Source of the DNA: Lindgomyces ingoldianus
Lineage: Eukaryota > Ascomycota > Dothideomycetes > Pleosporales > Lindgomycetaceae
Direction of reading: 5' to 3'
Assembly: GCF_010093535.1 (NCBI RefSeq)
Contig: NW_022985227.1
Span: 154,784 to 218,783 of the forward strand
DNA: 64,000 bases
The first letter of the stretch is position 1; every line of letters begins with the position of its first letter. A program made the translations under genes and the position numbers. The notes below the pieces were generated by a model. It saw only the letters and a list, made by a program, of their open reading frames with translations. It was not told the DNA's origin and did not search any database. Positions 20,561 through 34,390 of the stretch are shown piece after piece.

Positions 20561-23500
20561 TACCTATGTCTTACTTTTCGTATACTCTCTCAAACGTTTA
20601 TCCAGATCATTGATGAATACAAGCAGGTATTAGCCTTCCTTTTCGGAAGCTTGGATGACATAATCAGGCGTCTCGCTTAGCGCACAGGCTAGCATCTAAT
20701 ATATGTCTACTAATTGCCTCTCTTACTCCTTTACTTTACTATAAAACTTCTACAAAGGGCTCTGTGTTAATAATAAGTAAGAGTAAGTATATATAACTAG
20801 TCTAATACTAGCAGATAATAAAATATAACTAATATTAGATAGCAAACAGGCTTAACGCTCTCTGCCTAAGCCTTAGTAATCTTAATAGTAAGGAAACTAA
20901 AAAAGCTAAGTCTAGTAAAGTAACTACTAACTTCTAATAACAATCTAGCTGTATACTATAGAATTGTCCTAGATACTAATATTTTTAAGCACTCTAATCT
21001 GCACGCACTAGGTTTACTAGCAAGAAACCTCTAAAACTAGCAACTCTAATAGCTAATTTTAATAAAATAAACACAAATACTATCTATAATAACTAAGTAG
21101 TAGATAATAATAACTATCTAAGTAATAGTTACTTATTATAGTTTAGTCTAGGTAATAAAAAACTATAAAATAATAATAATAATATAAATAAAAGAAATAC
21201 TACTAAAGGTAATAGCAATAATAAAGCTAGTAATAGTAAAAGTAGAAATATTAAAAAAAGTAGTAATAGTAATAACAGTAAAGCGCAAAAGAACTACTAA
21301 AATTAGCTAAATACTAGCATAAACTAAAAATTAGAGTATGCTCTTACATTCTAGAAACTGCATTAATTAGCTAGAGAAAACCTAATGTAGAGACAGAATT
21401 TAATAGGTTTCTTTCTACCTAAATTTAGATAGCAGTTACTAGAAGATTTTGCATAACACTAAACCTCTACTAAATTTAGCTATACTCTACCTGCTTAAAC
21501 TAATCCTTTTTATAAATCTAAGAATACAGCCTTATCTAAATACAATCTGTCTAAAAAATAAAAGATTGTTGTAGTTAATAGTAAAAAGGTTATTTAGAAT
21601 AACTACTAGACTAACCTAGTAGCAAATAGTTAGATTATTTAGAATAAGAAAATATTCTCTAATGCATTCTATAAATTACACTAGTTTTTATAAAATTAGC
21701 TAGTATACTTTTAACTGTAGGTAAATAAGCACAGTAATAGCATTATTATGTTTCTAAACATAAATAAATCGCAAAGCGCTAAAGCTATTTAGGCGTTTAT
21801 AGTAAAAGCTAAGTAGATTTCTTATAAATAATGCGCAGCATTTAGTAAAAGATTTTTAATATGTGTTACTATTTAAGGCTTTTTTAAAAGTTTATACGCA
21901 TACTGCTATTATAGAGGTAAAGGGGCTAAGTGTTTATTCTGCAACTATAAGCATTAAATACATAGCTAACTTTACTAGACTTTAATAGTATATAGAATAT
22001 ACATCTAGTAGTAATTAGTAATTAATTAACACTACACTTAAAAAGTATAAAATTTTTAAAAATAATTTTCTAGATAAAGAACTTAAGCCTTTAAAATACT
22101 ATTAAAAGTAAAAGTAAGCTCTTCTAACTTTAGCTGCAAGCTACTATAATTCTAGCAGCAATATTAGCATAAATATTAACTATACTGTTAATGTCTATTA
22201 GATGTTAATAGCTAGACGTTTCTAACTTATGCAGAGTCTAGTAGCAGGTATAACTAATACTATTAGCAAGATAGAGAACTTTATTAGCTAGCTATGTAAA
22301 TATAGTTGTAAGATTAAAGAACAGTATAATCTTCTACTATTAATTACCTAGGCTAATTAGCTAGAAGCAGAGCTAGATTTAGACTAATTAGAATTAAAAG
22401 AATTAAATAGTAAAGTTAAAATCTAGTTAAGCAATATAAAGTTTAGCAGCAAATATAAAAAATCTAGCTATAATGTTAAAAACTCTAGTAGTAATATATA
22501 AAAATATAGTAGAAAAGTTAGCAGCAACACTAAGAGTAGAAAACATAAGTAGTATAAAAATAACTTTTTTAGATAATAGCAATCTTTAGCCTAATCTAAT
22601 AGATTTTAATATAATAGTAATTACTACATAACACTATAAAAAGGCGCTTAGGCCTATAAATACCTAAATAAAAAAAAATTATTTATACAAAAAAATTAAA
22701 AACTGCATAGCAGATAGTAGGCAGCTTTTAATAAGATGCTACCTAGCAAAGTAAACAAATAACAGTATAATACCTACTAATAATAATATTTAGCCTTAAT
22801 AAATGTAACAGATATAGAGCTAATAGCAGCTTAAGTCTATTAGTAAATAAAAGGACTTTAAATAAATAAGTGTAAAGTAACTTATAAACTCTAGCAGATT
22901 AACACTAATAAAAGATAAAATTAAGTAAAATAATAATTATATAAACTATCCCTACACATAACTATAAGATGCTAGATATTAGTCTAAGTTAAGTAGGTTA
23001 TCTAATCTATAAATTAACATTTCTGCTACTATAAATGTTGTATCTTCTGTTTTTCCTCTCTTTTTTACTAAATAGTATTATTATTAACTTAAGTAACAAC
23101 CTAATATTTTTTCTACACTATTTAATAATTATTATTAGTCTCTAAATTAAAATATTTACTTAAAAACATAAGGCATATATTATTAAATTTAGAGTATATT
23201 TTAAGTAAGATACTTTTATAGTCTAGATTATTATCTATAAGTAAGAGAGAAAGTAAGTAAGCTAATTAACTAGAATACTAGTTAGCTATAAAAGAATAAC
23301 ACAGATTATAACTAAAGAGTGTACAGGCCTAGGATTTTTAGTAAGTAAATAACTAAACTCTAGTAGATATAATTACTAACCTAATGTGCATAAGGCTAAG
23401 TCTAAATGTTTAAAGGTTTAGAACTATTGAATTTCTTTAACTACACTTAATAATAATAGGGCACAACCTTGTCTATATAAACATGCTAAGGGAAATTAAT

Positions 23501-24330
23501 ACTATTAGCCTTAAACATTAGCCTTAGTAGACACTAATTATAAATAAATTTAAATAAAGAAATGTTAGATCTAGTACTAGATAAAGTTAGAACACAAAGT
23601 AGACTATTCTAAAAAGGCCACTTCTAGACTACGTTGTTCTAACCTTAGAAAGATGTCTACAAAGTAAGCAGATATTAGAGGTTAATATTTTAATAATAAC
23701 TTTACTATGTTTAATTTATAAAACTACTAGAAACATTAAATAGCTAATTAAGTAGACAACTCTAATGTTCTAGTATATACAGCAGGGGACAGGTGGATAA
23801 CAGAGGGATGTTATATGCCTAACACTATTAGCTTAGTAACTAAAGAAGTAATAGTATATATGTTTATATAAGAATAGTCTACTAACTATACTTTTTTACT
23901 AGTAAGACTAAAGTAAAGTGTAACTAATTAATAAGTAGCTTACTAATACTAACTTTATAGATCTTTTCTAAGGTTAGACTATAGCTTGCTAGTAGCACAA
24001 CACTTATAGGCAGGAACATAGTAAAAAGTAAACACATTAGACAGCTTATAAGTAATACTTATAGTAAAATAAATGTTAAAGATAAAAAATAAAGGCTATA
24101 AAAAAAAAGTAGAAAAAGTAAAAAAAAAGCCCTTTTTAAATTACGCTTAGCTAAATTAGCTAGATTACGCCTTAAGTGTAGCAGATTATAACCTAGGCAT
24201 TGCTAATACATGCACAAAACACAGCACATAACTAAGTAGATTATAACAACACCTTTTTATACATAACATTAATAACACGCCCTATTAAATTAGCCTAGTT
24301 TAAAATACATATGCTAGATATAGTTATAAC
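20560..24330. other. RIP desert, unresolved repeat relics
   Basis: AT-rich, TA- and CTAG-dense sequence without open frames. A plus-strand ancestral reading near 21900-21960 gives a Cys/Lys-rich stretch (AYCYYRGKGAKCLFCNYKH) followed, 22230-22500, by a charged helical region. This suggests a degraded zinc-binding plus coiled-coil protein, family not recognised. The left boundary of the Helitron relic was not found. Confidence 0.55.
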
Positions 24331-25572
24331 CCTAAAAAGCACAACATAAAGCTGTCTATGCGTAAAGACTAGATGCCTTAGGTCTACACCTATAATCTCT
24401 ATAGATTAGCCCTGTAATTTGTTAATAAACATTATAAAACATAACTAGATAAGTATTTAATAGTGTATAATAAAAAAAGGTAAAATGTTATAATTCTTTA
24501 ATACTAATTTAATCTAAGTAATAGTTTATGTTTATTTATTAAATTTACCTTTTAAGATCTTTTTAGTTATAAACGCGCCTTATTAACTTAAGGCAGTAAC
24601 TAATAATTAGGTCTTATTACATAAACCTTCCTTAAGATCTAGATTTTAAAGTAAAATAACTAGAACTCTAACCTTTAAATAAAGTCTAGTAAGAGGTAAA
24701 CTAAGCAGATTAAATGTTTATAATAAATTTTCTAGAAAATAATTAACACTATCTAATTTTATCTAATATACCTTATTTATAGACATAAATTTCAAGACAT
24801 CTTCTTTAAAATGCCTAAAAAAAATATTATTAATCTTTATAACTACCTTATTATAGACTATAAGAATATAGCGCTGTTAAAAGAAGCGCGCAGTAATAGT
24901 AAAGTCTAGAAATACACGCAGCATATCTAATAGATACACATAGAAATAAAAGTAACTTATAAAGATAAACTTTTAGACACTAGAGAGCAGATTAACATAT
25001 GTTTACTTATCCTTAAATATAGAGAGTATCTAGTCTACATAAGCCTAATTTATAGCCTTAGCGTGTATTCTTATGTTTTTAGTTAAAGTTAGAACTATAA
25101 AACAACACTAAAAAGGGGACTGTTAAAGGCATGCCTATACTATTTAACCCTAGCTACTTTTAGGTATAACTAGTAGAATCTGTAAAAAATTACTACTAAA
25201 TACTAATAAAATGCTACTAAAAGGTAGTTTACTTTATAGTACATTATAAAAACTTTAATTAATAGCCTTAAAATATAACTAGTACTGCATAGAAACTTTA
25301 TTCTAGATAATAAAGCTAGTTTTATAAAGTAGCTTAAAAGTAGAAGAGTTTATAGTAAATATATAAAAAGAATTTTTTATAATCTTAATAAGTATTTTAA
25401 ACCTTAAGTGCGCAGTTCTGCTACCTAAAAAAAGTAGCGCTGTAATACTAGATAAAGCTACATAAAAAACAATCTTATGCTAAGACTAAAATTAAAAACA
25501 TAATGTTTAATAAAAAAAAGTTTTACTAGTACTACTAAGGCTTTAAATAAAAAACTAAGTGTTATTTAGATC
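24330..25572 (-). pseudogene. Helitron PIF1-like helicase relic
   Basis: Minus-strand relic of the C-terminal helicase part of a Helitron RepHel protein. Reading leftwards, 24680-24600 gives LKVRVLVILL-x-NLDLKEGLCN, the conserved late-helicase block. 24430-24340 gives INK-x-QG-x-SIEIIGVDLRH, then VFTHRQLYV-x-LFRV, the terminal motifs of PIF1/Helitron helicases. Many stops sit at Gln/Trp positions. Sequence to the right up to the solo LTR (25573) probably holds more of the helicase, and possibly beyond 25928, but motifs there are too decayed for me to name. No Helitron 3' hairpin/CTRR end was located. Confidence 0.66.
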
Positions 25573-25922
25573 TGTTAGATATGCGCACCTACTGTCAAGA
25601 CAGGAGGAACGTTTGACGAAAGCTGCTACATAGTACGAGCAATAAGCTCGAACAGTATGTTGCTGCAAATTGCAGCATTTTGCAGCATTTTGCAGCATTT
25701 TGCAGCATGTTGCAGCAAATTGCAGCATGTTGCAAGCTGGTCGCGCATAGGGCTAGTGCGCGAGGGACTCAGATCAGAAAAACAAAAGCCGAGCAACACA
25801 AGTAGAGCAGAAAAAGGATCGATAAATCAACACAATCAATACAATCAATCAATCATCCCATACATCATATCTAAACCCATCATTCATCTCAGGAAGCCTA
25901 GAAACAGTGCTTCAATCTGACA
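25573..25922 (+). mobile_element. solo copia LTR, TSD AGATC
   Basis: A 350-bp LTR of the same family as 3781-4251, in the opposite orientation, flanked by perfect AGATC direct repeats (25568-25572 and 25923-25927). It contains about 7 decamer units (25661-25730) versus 19 in the left copy. It is GC-normal although embedded in RIPed Helitron DNA. Confidence 0.93.
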
Positions 25923-25927
25923 AGATC

Positions 25928-27101
25928 TAAACACATAGCAGACTTAATAGTATTAAATACTAATTTTTAACTATAATTTAATTAGTTATAAGACTTAGTA
26001 AAAGTAGTATACTTAGTAATATTATTATATAACATCTGCTTATGTACTAAGAAAGGGATAGTAACAGGGATCTAATTATGCAAGGGTATTAGCATTCTAA
26101 ATTAAAATAGTGTTTTACTATGTAACTTTAGAAGCATCTAGTTTAGAATTTATAAGCTATAATCTTATAATAGCTTAGATTTAGTAAAAAAAAGGATTTA
26201 TAAAGGCTATTTATAAAAGTAGATTATCTAAGAAGTTAGCATAAAACATTATCTAGATAGCTACTAGATTAAGTATGTTACTAAATACTAGCGCCTATAT
26301 AAATATTTATTATAATAAAAAGCTAGTAGCTGTAAGTTAAAGTTCTTAAAAAATATAATTCTAAGATTAGTTCTTTTATAATAAACTATAAGCTAAATAG
26401 GCGTCTTTAAATATTAGATAAAGCTTACTTTATATAGTACATAAGTTACTAAAGCTAGTTACCTTAGAGATATAAGTTAACAATATTTACAAATAAAAGC
26501 ACTTCCTTATAGACAGACTATAAAAATACATACACCTAATAAACATTATAGTTTTGTAATACTAAGTCTAAGCACATGTAGCTAAATTCTACTAGTAATC
26601 TATAGAAAAGTTCTAGTATAGTAAATGCAGCCTATTAGTGTGCTAGGAATTATACTAAAACTACACTATTAAAGTTAACTAAGCGCTTTCTATATAACTA
26701 TATACTGCATCTGCGTTGTTATTATTTTAGAAAGATACTATATGTCCTTCTAGCAGATAAATTACTAAACAAACTACTAAAGGCTACTCTCTATGTACAG
26801 GAAAACTAAACAGTTGCTATGCTACCTTAGTAGAGCTAATATACTAACGCTGTAGGTAGGATGTAACCTTGTCTTAATCCTAGATACAAACTGTAACCTA
26901 GTTAGTGCTTTTATATATATACTTATAAATATATTTAATAGCCTTAACAGATGCGCAGACTTCTACATTAACATGCGCATTATATTACCTAGACAGAAAT
27001 AGACTATAAGGAATAATCTACTAATTATTAACTATAACTTTATATTATTTAGACTTAACTATCTAGACTTAGCTATTATTTTACTAATAATAAATTAAAT
27101 A
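25928..27101. other. RIP desert
   Basis: AT-rich, stop-dense DNA between the solo LTR and the family-C pogo element. No domain was recognised on either strand. Confidence 0.5.
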
Positions 27102-28951
27102 ACGTATTCCACCACTAAACCTGCTAAACCACTGAACCTAACAAAATCTCTTAGCATTGCGAACACTATGTACAAAACTCTAATTTTATTCACAACTAAA
27201 TAGAGAACCTACGTATAACGTGCCTGCATCTAATTCTAGTGCTTCTTCTTTATCCTTTTTGCACGTACAAGCGTTGTGCCTAGTCTCCTAACAGTTCCCA
27301 CAGCGCCGCAGAGCTAGTTAGGCTCTTTCTTAATTACTACCACTACAAGCCTTCTTTAACTGCTAAGCTACTACAGACGCCTTAGCAGCTACCTGCGCTG
27401 CTGTAGTCCTCTACTCTATTATGCCACCTTACTAGATCTGCTTTCTTTTACGCCCCTTGCGCTTAGTTACGTCTGCTAATTACTTTTTAAGCTTTTATAC
27501 ACGCGCCTTTATAAGTATATTTCTATATAGCATCTCCTTAGCTTTTTTTATAAGCTGTAAAAAGCTTTCTTATGCTGTTATTAGTAATTATATAAAAAAA
27601 TTACATATAAGCTTTAATTATAATCTAAATTTATATAAATTACTTAGGGTCTTTAATTGCTATAGCGTTTCTAGTAGGGGTCCTAGTAGTAGGGTACACA
27701 GCTGCACGTTAAGACAATTAAGGACTACCTGCGCGTTAATAGGAACTAGTCTAGATGCCTTAAAAGCCTTTTTATAGTTATTATACATAAAAACATCTAA
27801 AAACGCGTCTTTAAAGGCTAGAAAGAAGTGTTCTTTGTTAACATGCTACACACATTAGTGTGCTAAGTCTTATACGCGCTAAAAGTACTTAAGCTTTAAT
27901 AGCAAGAAGCACACTATGTTAAGTAGCTAGAGGATATGTAATAAATGCGCAGGCATATAAAGCATAAGGATCTTATGTATAAAGTAATAATCTTTAAAAT
28001 TCTAGTTTAAGTAGCTCTTATAGCTATCTAGTATAAGTAGCCTGTATACTCCTACTTAACGCGTTTTTATATGCTTATTAAAGTGCTTTAACTACTTAAG
28101 ACTAAGCGTGTTATTTGTCTAGCTATTTTTAAAAACTAATAGCTTTTAATTACATAGTATTAACATCTTTTTATACTAGGTAAAGATGTAGACGCGTTCT
28201 TTGTAGATAATAAATAGCAGAGTAGCGTAGCTAGCAGCGCAGATGCTCTAGATTACAGTAACCTATTCCTAGTTACCTAGCTGTGTAAGGACAGGCCTTG
28301 TACATCTTTCTAAACTTATAATAACTTTTATAGTGCTAATTATGCTTATCTAGAAGCTAGTCTTATTAAAGTTATAAATATTATTATTATAAACACTATA
28401 TTTTGCTATTATGTTTTATATAAGCTTAAACTACTTTATAATTAACTCTAGGTCTTCTTAAAGTATTCTCTAGCAGTCCTTTACTTAATTAAATACTATC
28501 TTAAGCTTCTCTGTATAAGACATAAACTGTGTAGGCTAGTTTATCCCTACTAGTGTCTTACTACGCGCAGCTAACAGTCTGTTTGCTATATTTACTACCT
28601 TACACAGCTAGGGCGCGAATCCTTGCAAATTAAGGTTAAAAATATATTATATAATTATCTGCTTTTTAGTTGTAGTAAGTTTCTAGTAATTTAGTTATAT
28701 AGTAGGTTAAAACATAATTCTGTTAAGCTAAGCAGTAAGCTGCTAATAAGGCATGTTAAAAGCTGCTGTAGCTTATTATACGCGTTTAAATTAGCGTAAG
28801 CAGTAGGCCTAGAGCGTAAGGGCAATTCTGCCTTCTTGCTAAGTTAGTATAGTCTTGTGTTGTTTAGACATTGCGTCTTGTACGTAGTGTTTGCAATGCT
28901 AAGAGATTTTGTCAGGTTTAGTGGTTTGGCGGGTTTAGTAGTGGAATACGT
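27102..28951 (-). mobile_element. pogo/Fot1 element, TIR family C
   Basis: A 1850-bp element with ~70-bp near-perfect inverted ends starting ACGTATTCCACCAC and including AATCTCTTAGCATTGC, flanked by TA at both sides. Size, TA target and coding remnants match full-length Fot1/pogo elements. The interior resembles the minus-strand transposase layout of the family-A element at 30978, with the 3' basic tail at left. The transposase frame is destroyed by RIP. Confidence 0.85.
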
Positions 28952-30977
28952 TAACTATTTTTTTTACTATAGTTTTTATAGTAAAATTCTTTAAAAAAAA
29001 TTTTTAGTAAAAAGGCTACTCTAACCTAAAAAGCACTTGCATACAGCTAGCAAATAGATTTAAGTTGCTGCAAGAACTATGTACTATAAACTTTATAACA
29101 ATATTAGTTAGAATACTATTAGGATTCTAGAACTATGTTAGACGCTTAGCCTATATAACATAATTAATAAAATTAGGTAATAAAAGCTAATCTCTATTAT
29201 CTAGGTGCATAAAGAGTAAAATGTAGGCATAGAGAAGTCCCTACTTCTAATACTTAATTATGTAAATAATGCTAGTAAAGTAACTAAACACTTACTATAA
29301 CTTAATATTCTCTATTAAGGAATCTAGCTGCAACTTAAATATTTAAGTAATTATATTAGGCTAATTTAAAGCACACTATAGCTATATAAGTTTTACTATT
29401 ATTTTAGACTACTTAGAATTTATAGTAAATATAATAAATAAAAAAGAGTGTCTAAGCTTCTAAATAATAGCTATACAATTTAAGTAACACTAAGATATAA
29501 ACTAACTACTACTAATGTAACTTAAAGAGAGTATAGTATAAATACTAACAGATTACACATTAAAATTATTCTAGTGTAGGGCATTACTAATGCTTTAATA
29601 AAAATCTGCTTAGAGTTTTAACTAATTATTATAAACCTAACAAAGCTTTTTTTATTTAACTTATGCCTAGTAATTTATTATCTACTATTAGAATAATTAG
29701 CTATAGGTAAAAGGTACTACATTATAACCTTTCTAAGAAAATAAATAAAATTAATAAAACATAGTATTAGTAACATAAAGATTTTTCTAGACTTTATTAA
29801 AATTATGTAGTGTAAGCCTAAAGAAGAATCTAAGCTAACTAGTAAGAAACATAAAGATATAATAAAAAGGCTAATAAGTAAGATAAGAAGAACAGACTTA
29901 AAAGTAAAATTAAGTAAAGTTATTACTATTATAATAATGTAAAATTAAACTATAACTTATACTCTTATTAAAATTTTTTATAATTAAGCTAGCAACTTTA
30001 TTTAAAACTAGCAGATTTTTTTATTATTAGTTAGTACTAGCCTTAATAATAAGCTTTAATTAAAGGTTTATAATAATCTAAATATTCTAACTATCACGCC
30101 TAGCCCTTTTTAGTCTTTTGTAGGCAGTTTTATAAATAGAAATCTATAGATTATAGGCATCTACCTCTAACATATGCATAAGCTTTTATAATAGGGTTAA
30201 GTCTAGGTTTAAATTCTAGTTGCGCTACAGCTAAGTACTTAAAGTAAACTCTAAGTTATAAAAGTATAACTATGTGTAGCTAGCAGCAACCCCCTAAGCA
30301 GGCTCTAATAAACTCTATAAGTAGTAAAGTTCCTCTATAATCTAAAATATTCTAACGCTATTCCTACGCACGTTGCAATCTATAGCAGTGTAGTTAGTAA
30401 AAGTAAAGGCTAAAGAAGTGTTATATATATAAATATTATTATAAAAATATGCACTTTTTACATAAAAACTATCTTATAAACTTTAGATAATAACTAGCAA
30501 GTTCTAATAAAACTTTAAATAAATATCTTTTTAAAAGCAGCAAAACCTATATTTTAGCTAGCTAGAAGTAGACCTAGCTAAATATTTATTAATTTAATAA
30601 TAAGCACTATATTCTGTACACATAGTAGTAGGATTACGCATTAGGCTAAAATTAATAGGCAAATAGTAAAGTACACTTATAATATATACAGCTAGGCATA
30701 GTTTTTTAGTATTAATTAAATTAAGCTTAAGAAATATAAAAAGCTAAAAAGTATATATAATTAAAGTATATTAAGACATAGTAAATAGTAGAGAAGTTAA
30801 CTAAAGTTAAAAGTTTAGACAGATAAAAAGAAATAAAAGCATAAAAGTTAAAGTAAACTAATTAATATTTAAGTAGATAAAAAAAGAAGTAGGTGTAAAT
30901 ATTAAAAAAATATAACTAATTAAAATAAAATTAAACACATTTAAATGTAAAGAAGTAGAAGATATAGATTATATTTA
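28952..30977. other. RIP desert with unresolved plus-strand relic
   Basis: Stop-dense AT-rich DNA. Plus-strand ancestral readings around 29640-30560 look like retroelement polyprotein, but I could not assign a domain. No boundaries seen. Confidence 0.4.
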
Positions 30978-32843
30978 ACGTACTTCATGGGCGAGTTGCT
31001 CACACACCCGAGTCGCTCACTTTTGCCAAGACCCCACCCTAACAAACTCTATTATAGCCCATAACAACCCGCTCTAGCACTATATAGTACAGTACAGCCT
31101 AGAATATTATTTAGATACTACTTCTGCTTCTTGCTTACATGTTTGTGTGTTATGCCTAGTCTAATTACACTATCTGCAGCGCCTTTAGGATAGCTTACCT
31201 ACTTTAGCTTGCACCTGCTTCTTTGCCTTCTTCCTGTTACTACGCGCTCTAAACTCCTTTAGAGCTGTTAAGCGCAGGCCTTCCTAAATTATTAAGGTCT
31301 TTTTTGCCTTAATTTGCTTTCTTTTATGCAATTTATATTACATAGCAGCCTTATTAGCTGCTTAAAGCTTAGTAATTTTCTATTACGCTAACACTAGCTT
31401 ATGCGTAATTATTACTGCCCCTTTTAAGACTTTCTTAAACACCTTAACTATAAAAGTTAGTAAACTATTTATATGCTTTTAAATTCTTATTTTTATAAGC
31501 ATTAATTATAACCTAAGTTTTAGGGTATTACTTAGAGTTTATAACTGCTAGGGCTTGTTGTATATAGGTAGTAGTAGTAATAAAGTGCGCAACTTTACAT
31601 TAAGGCCTATTATAACTTATTATAGGTTAAAAGGAACTAATCTAGCGCCTTAGAACCCTTCTTAGATATTACTAAAAGTAATTATAGCATAATAAGCTAC
31701 TTTAAAGCATAGTAAGAACTTTATTTTTATAATATAAGTAATCTAGTTATGTATAAGGTTTTTAGCTTAGCGCTTATACACCTTTTTTAAAAAAGTAAAA
31801 CAACCTACATTAAGTAGGTATAAAAGGTGTAATAAGTAAAAAAGTATATAAATAGTAATAATTTTATTATCTTTATAGTATTACTAAAAATAAAGCAAGT
31901 TGTAGCTTTTATAGCTATTAATAACTAGCAGACAGTAGCTGCTAACAGTACGCTTTTTTATATGCACGTTAAAGTGCTTTAACTAGTCTAGACTAAGCTA
32001 ATTAGTAGTCTAGCTGCGCTTAGAGATTGTAATAACCTAATTCTAAAGTAGATTTTCCTTTTTATACTAATTTAAAAGGTAGTTGCTACCCTAGAAAATA
32101 ATAAAGAGCAGAATAGCGTACTTTTTAGCATTAATGCCCTAGATGGCTGTTGTCTACTCCTAGTTACCTAGCTAGACTGCTTTTAGCTGTCTTTATCTCT
32201 TTAAACCTGTAACAACTGCTCTAGTAGATATCTAGCCTATTATAAACCTTGTTTTGTTAAAGTTGTACATGTTGTTATCTTAGATGCTATACTTAGCTTT
32301 AATATTCTTTATAAGGTTAAACTAGCTTTAAATTACTACAGGATCCTTATAAAAGGCTCTTTTATAGTTATACTTACACTTAAACTTTACTTTAAGCTCT
32401 AAGTAACACTTAATAAATGTATTAGGCTAGTTTATGCTAATATAGCCTATATTACGCTTAGCGCGTAAAGAATTAGCTATATTAGCTATAGCTGCTAGCT
32501 AGGAGGGAAATCCTTGCGCATTTAGCTTAAGTATGTGCTAAATAATTACCTGCTTTTTATTATTATCTAGCTTCTATAAGTTAGCTATATAATTAGCTTA
32601 GGAAGGTTGTCTAGCGCGTTAGTTACTTATTATCTTTTAAAAGACCTTATAGATAGCTGCAGCGCGTTGCTTAGAAAGTGTTGCGTTTTATTTAAAAGCC
32701 TAAAGCATAAGCTGCATCTAACGTTCTTTTAACGCATCTAAGTAATGTTATTAGAAATGCATTAGTATAGAAAGAGTAGTGTAGTAGGGTCTTAGCAAAA
32801 GTAAGCAACTTAGGTGTGTGAGCAACTCGCCTATGAAGTACGT
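30978..32843 (-). mobile_element. full-length pogo/Fot1 element, TIR family A
   Basis: An 1866-bp element with ~58-bp inverted ends starting ACGTACTTCAT and containing GAGTTGCTCACACACC, flanked by TA (30976-30977, 32844-32845). The minus-strand relic of a pogo-type transposase runs 32700-31150. It shows LKLNAQGFPP and ANSLRAKRNIG in the CENP-B-like HTH region, YKRAL, a YNF-x-KTRF block at the first catalytic Asp position, then KDNKIITICILFY and NVGCFTFLKKVYKRWAKNL (Trp read from TAG) near the third. Stops fit Gln/Trp. It is the least degraded family-A copy in the window and the reference for the shorter ones. Confidence 0.88.
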
Positions 32844-32845
32844 TA

Positions 32846-33430
32846 TTAGTAATAAGAAAATTATTCTTTATAAGCATTATACTATACCCTTTATATTAGT
32901 AAGTTAGAATTAATTTTCTAAAAAGCATGTTATTTTCTCTAAGATAATTTAGTAATAATAAAAAAAATAAAGATATAAATAAATAAATCTCTTATGCTGC
33001 TAATAATGTTTATATAAAGCACTATGTTAGTTAGTTATAAAGTTAGATAATAAGCAATAAGTTTAACATTTTTTACAGTAAGGCTAGAAAGACATACTAA
33101 GCTTAAGTAACAGTGTTAGCAGATATCTATAAATATTTAGCTAGAATTAGACAGATATAACTAAGAAAAGGGGACAGTACTAGAATACAGACGCTAACAC
33201 ACTAATTCTAGCTTAGCAACACCTTAAAACTATAAACAGTAACAAAAGAGTAAACTTTAGCCTACTAATAATAAAACACAGCATTATAATATTATATTAA
33301 AACACCTAGAATATAGTAATAAACCTAGTAAAATATATTTATTTGCCTTAAAAATCTAGAATATTTACAAAAGTAGTAGAAAGTTTTATAGGCTAATTAG
33401 ACATTAATCTAGCCCTTTTTTAAACTGATA
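32846..33430. other. RIP desert, nothing recognised
   Basis: AT-rich stretch from the family-A right end to a sharp return to GC-normal sequence near 33420. Confidence 0.5.
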
Positions 33431-33479
33431 AGAGAAAAGGCTTGGCAAGGTGTACAGTGAATAATAGAGATATGGAGTT

Positions 33480-34056
33480 TAGATAGAGGGAACTTCTGCA
33501 ATAGTCCATCTATTCGGAGGTGGTGGAGTTGGCGTACAGCCTTCTATGATACGCTCCTTTCCAGCTATAAGATGTCAACTATTCGCTATGTGTAAGCCTG
33601 CTCGTGATGTTGTTTAGCGCTAGGTAGTGCTTTAAGGCAGCCTCCTCGTTGTCGTCATGATTGTCGTCGTCGCTGGCTACTATCCTAGGAGGGCATGGGT
33701 TCCTCGTCACAGTCTAGCACACGCTGCAGATCGTTGCTTTACTGTAGGAGGGTGCTAAATAGCGTGTGTTGTAGGAGCATCTTGTATGAGTGCTGTGATC
33801 GCCGCGCTACGTCCTGGTTCACAAGAATCCCTCAGTCGCAGCCTCTATCCTCGCACGTCTCGGTCCTTCGGATGGCTAGCTGCATTGGCGCAGCCTCAAA
33901 AGTTGCAGCCACACTCGGCAGAGCCACCTTTTGACTAAGTAAAATAAAGCGTACAGGAGGGCCGTGTAGAGTTAGTTCAGCGGGGAGCGGTGCTCGCTTG
34001 ATTGGACGGCTTTGTTTGGAGGTACTGACAGGGATCGAGACCCGGCATGAATCCAT
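33480..34056 (-). pseudogene. unrecognised broken ORF
   Basis: From an ATG at 34056, a minus-strand frame runs ~70 codons to a TGA that could be a mutated CGA. It continues with stops readable as TGA/TAA/TAG from Arg or Gln codons to about 33630, where a second frame (KHYLALNNITSRLTHS) takes over. The protein would be basic and Ser/Arg/Gln-rich with no domain I recognise. Composition is GC-normal. Short overlapping plus-strand frames exist and are less plausible. It lies 335 bases outside the left inverted repeat at 34391. Confidence 0.3.
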
Positions 34057-34346
34057 TGCCACTTACAGCCTTACGGCTAATTACATGTCTGTAGCTGTAC
34101 TGTTCAGGTCTAAGGCCTAGCGAGATGCCCTTGAGGTAGTAGATCTATGGTGGTGGCTCTGTGAGAAGTCGCACTCGTTTTCGCTATAAAACAGGCAGGA
34201 AGGCATCAACATGAGCGTAAGTTTTATATAGGTAGGGTATTAAAGACAAAGGAGTAGCCGTAGTAGTTATCTATATCCTATGAAATATTATTAAATCTAA
34301 AGGGCACGCTAATAGCTTCTAGCTTTGAGGTAAAAGTAACGTTAAC

Positions 34347-34362
34347 GTTACTCTTTTATTTT
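34347..34362. repeat. perfect 16-bp palindrome
   Basis: GTAACGTTAACGTTAC, with the flanks extending the symmetry imperfectly (AAAA on the left, CTCTTTT on the right). It lies 28 bases outside the left ~550-bp inverted repeat. Confidence 0.75.
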
Positions 34363-34390
34363 CCGGTACAAGGGTTGTTCTGTTGCGAGG

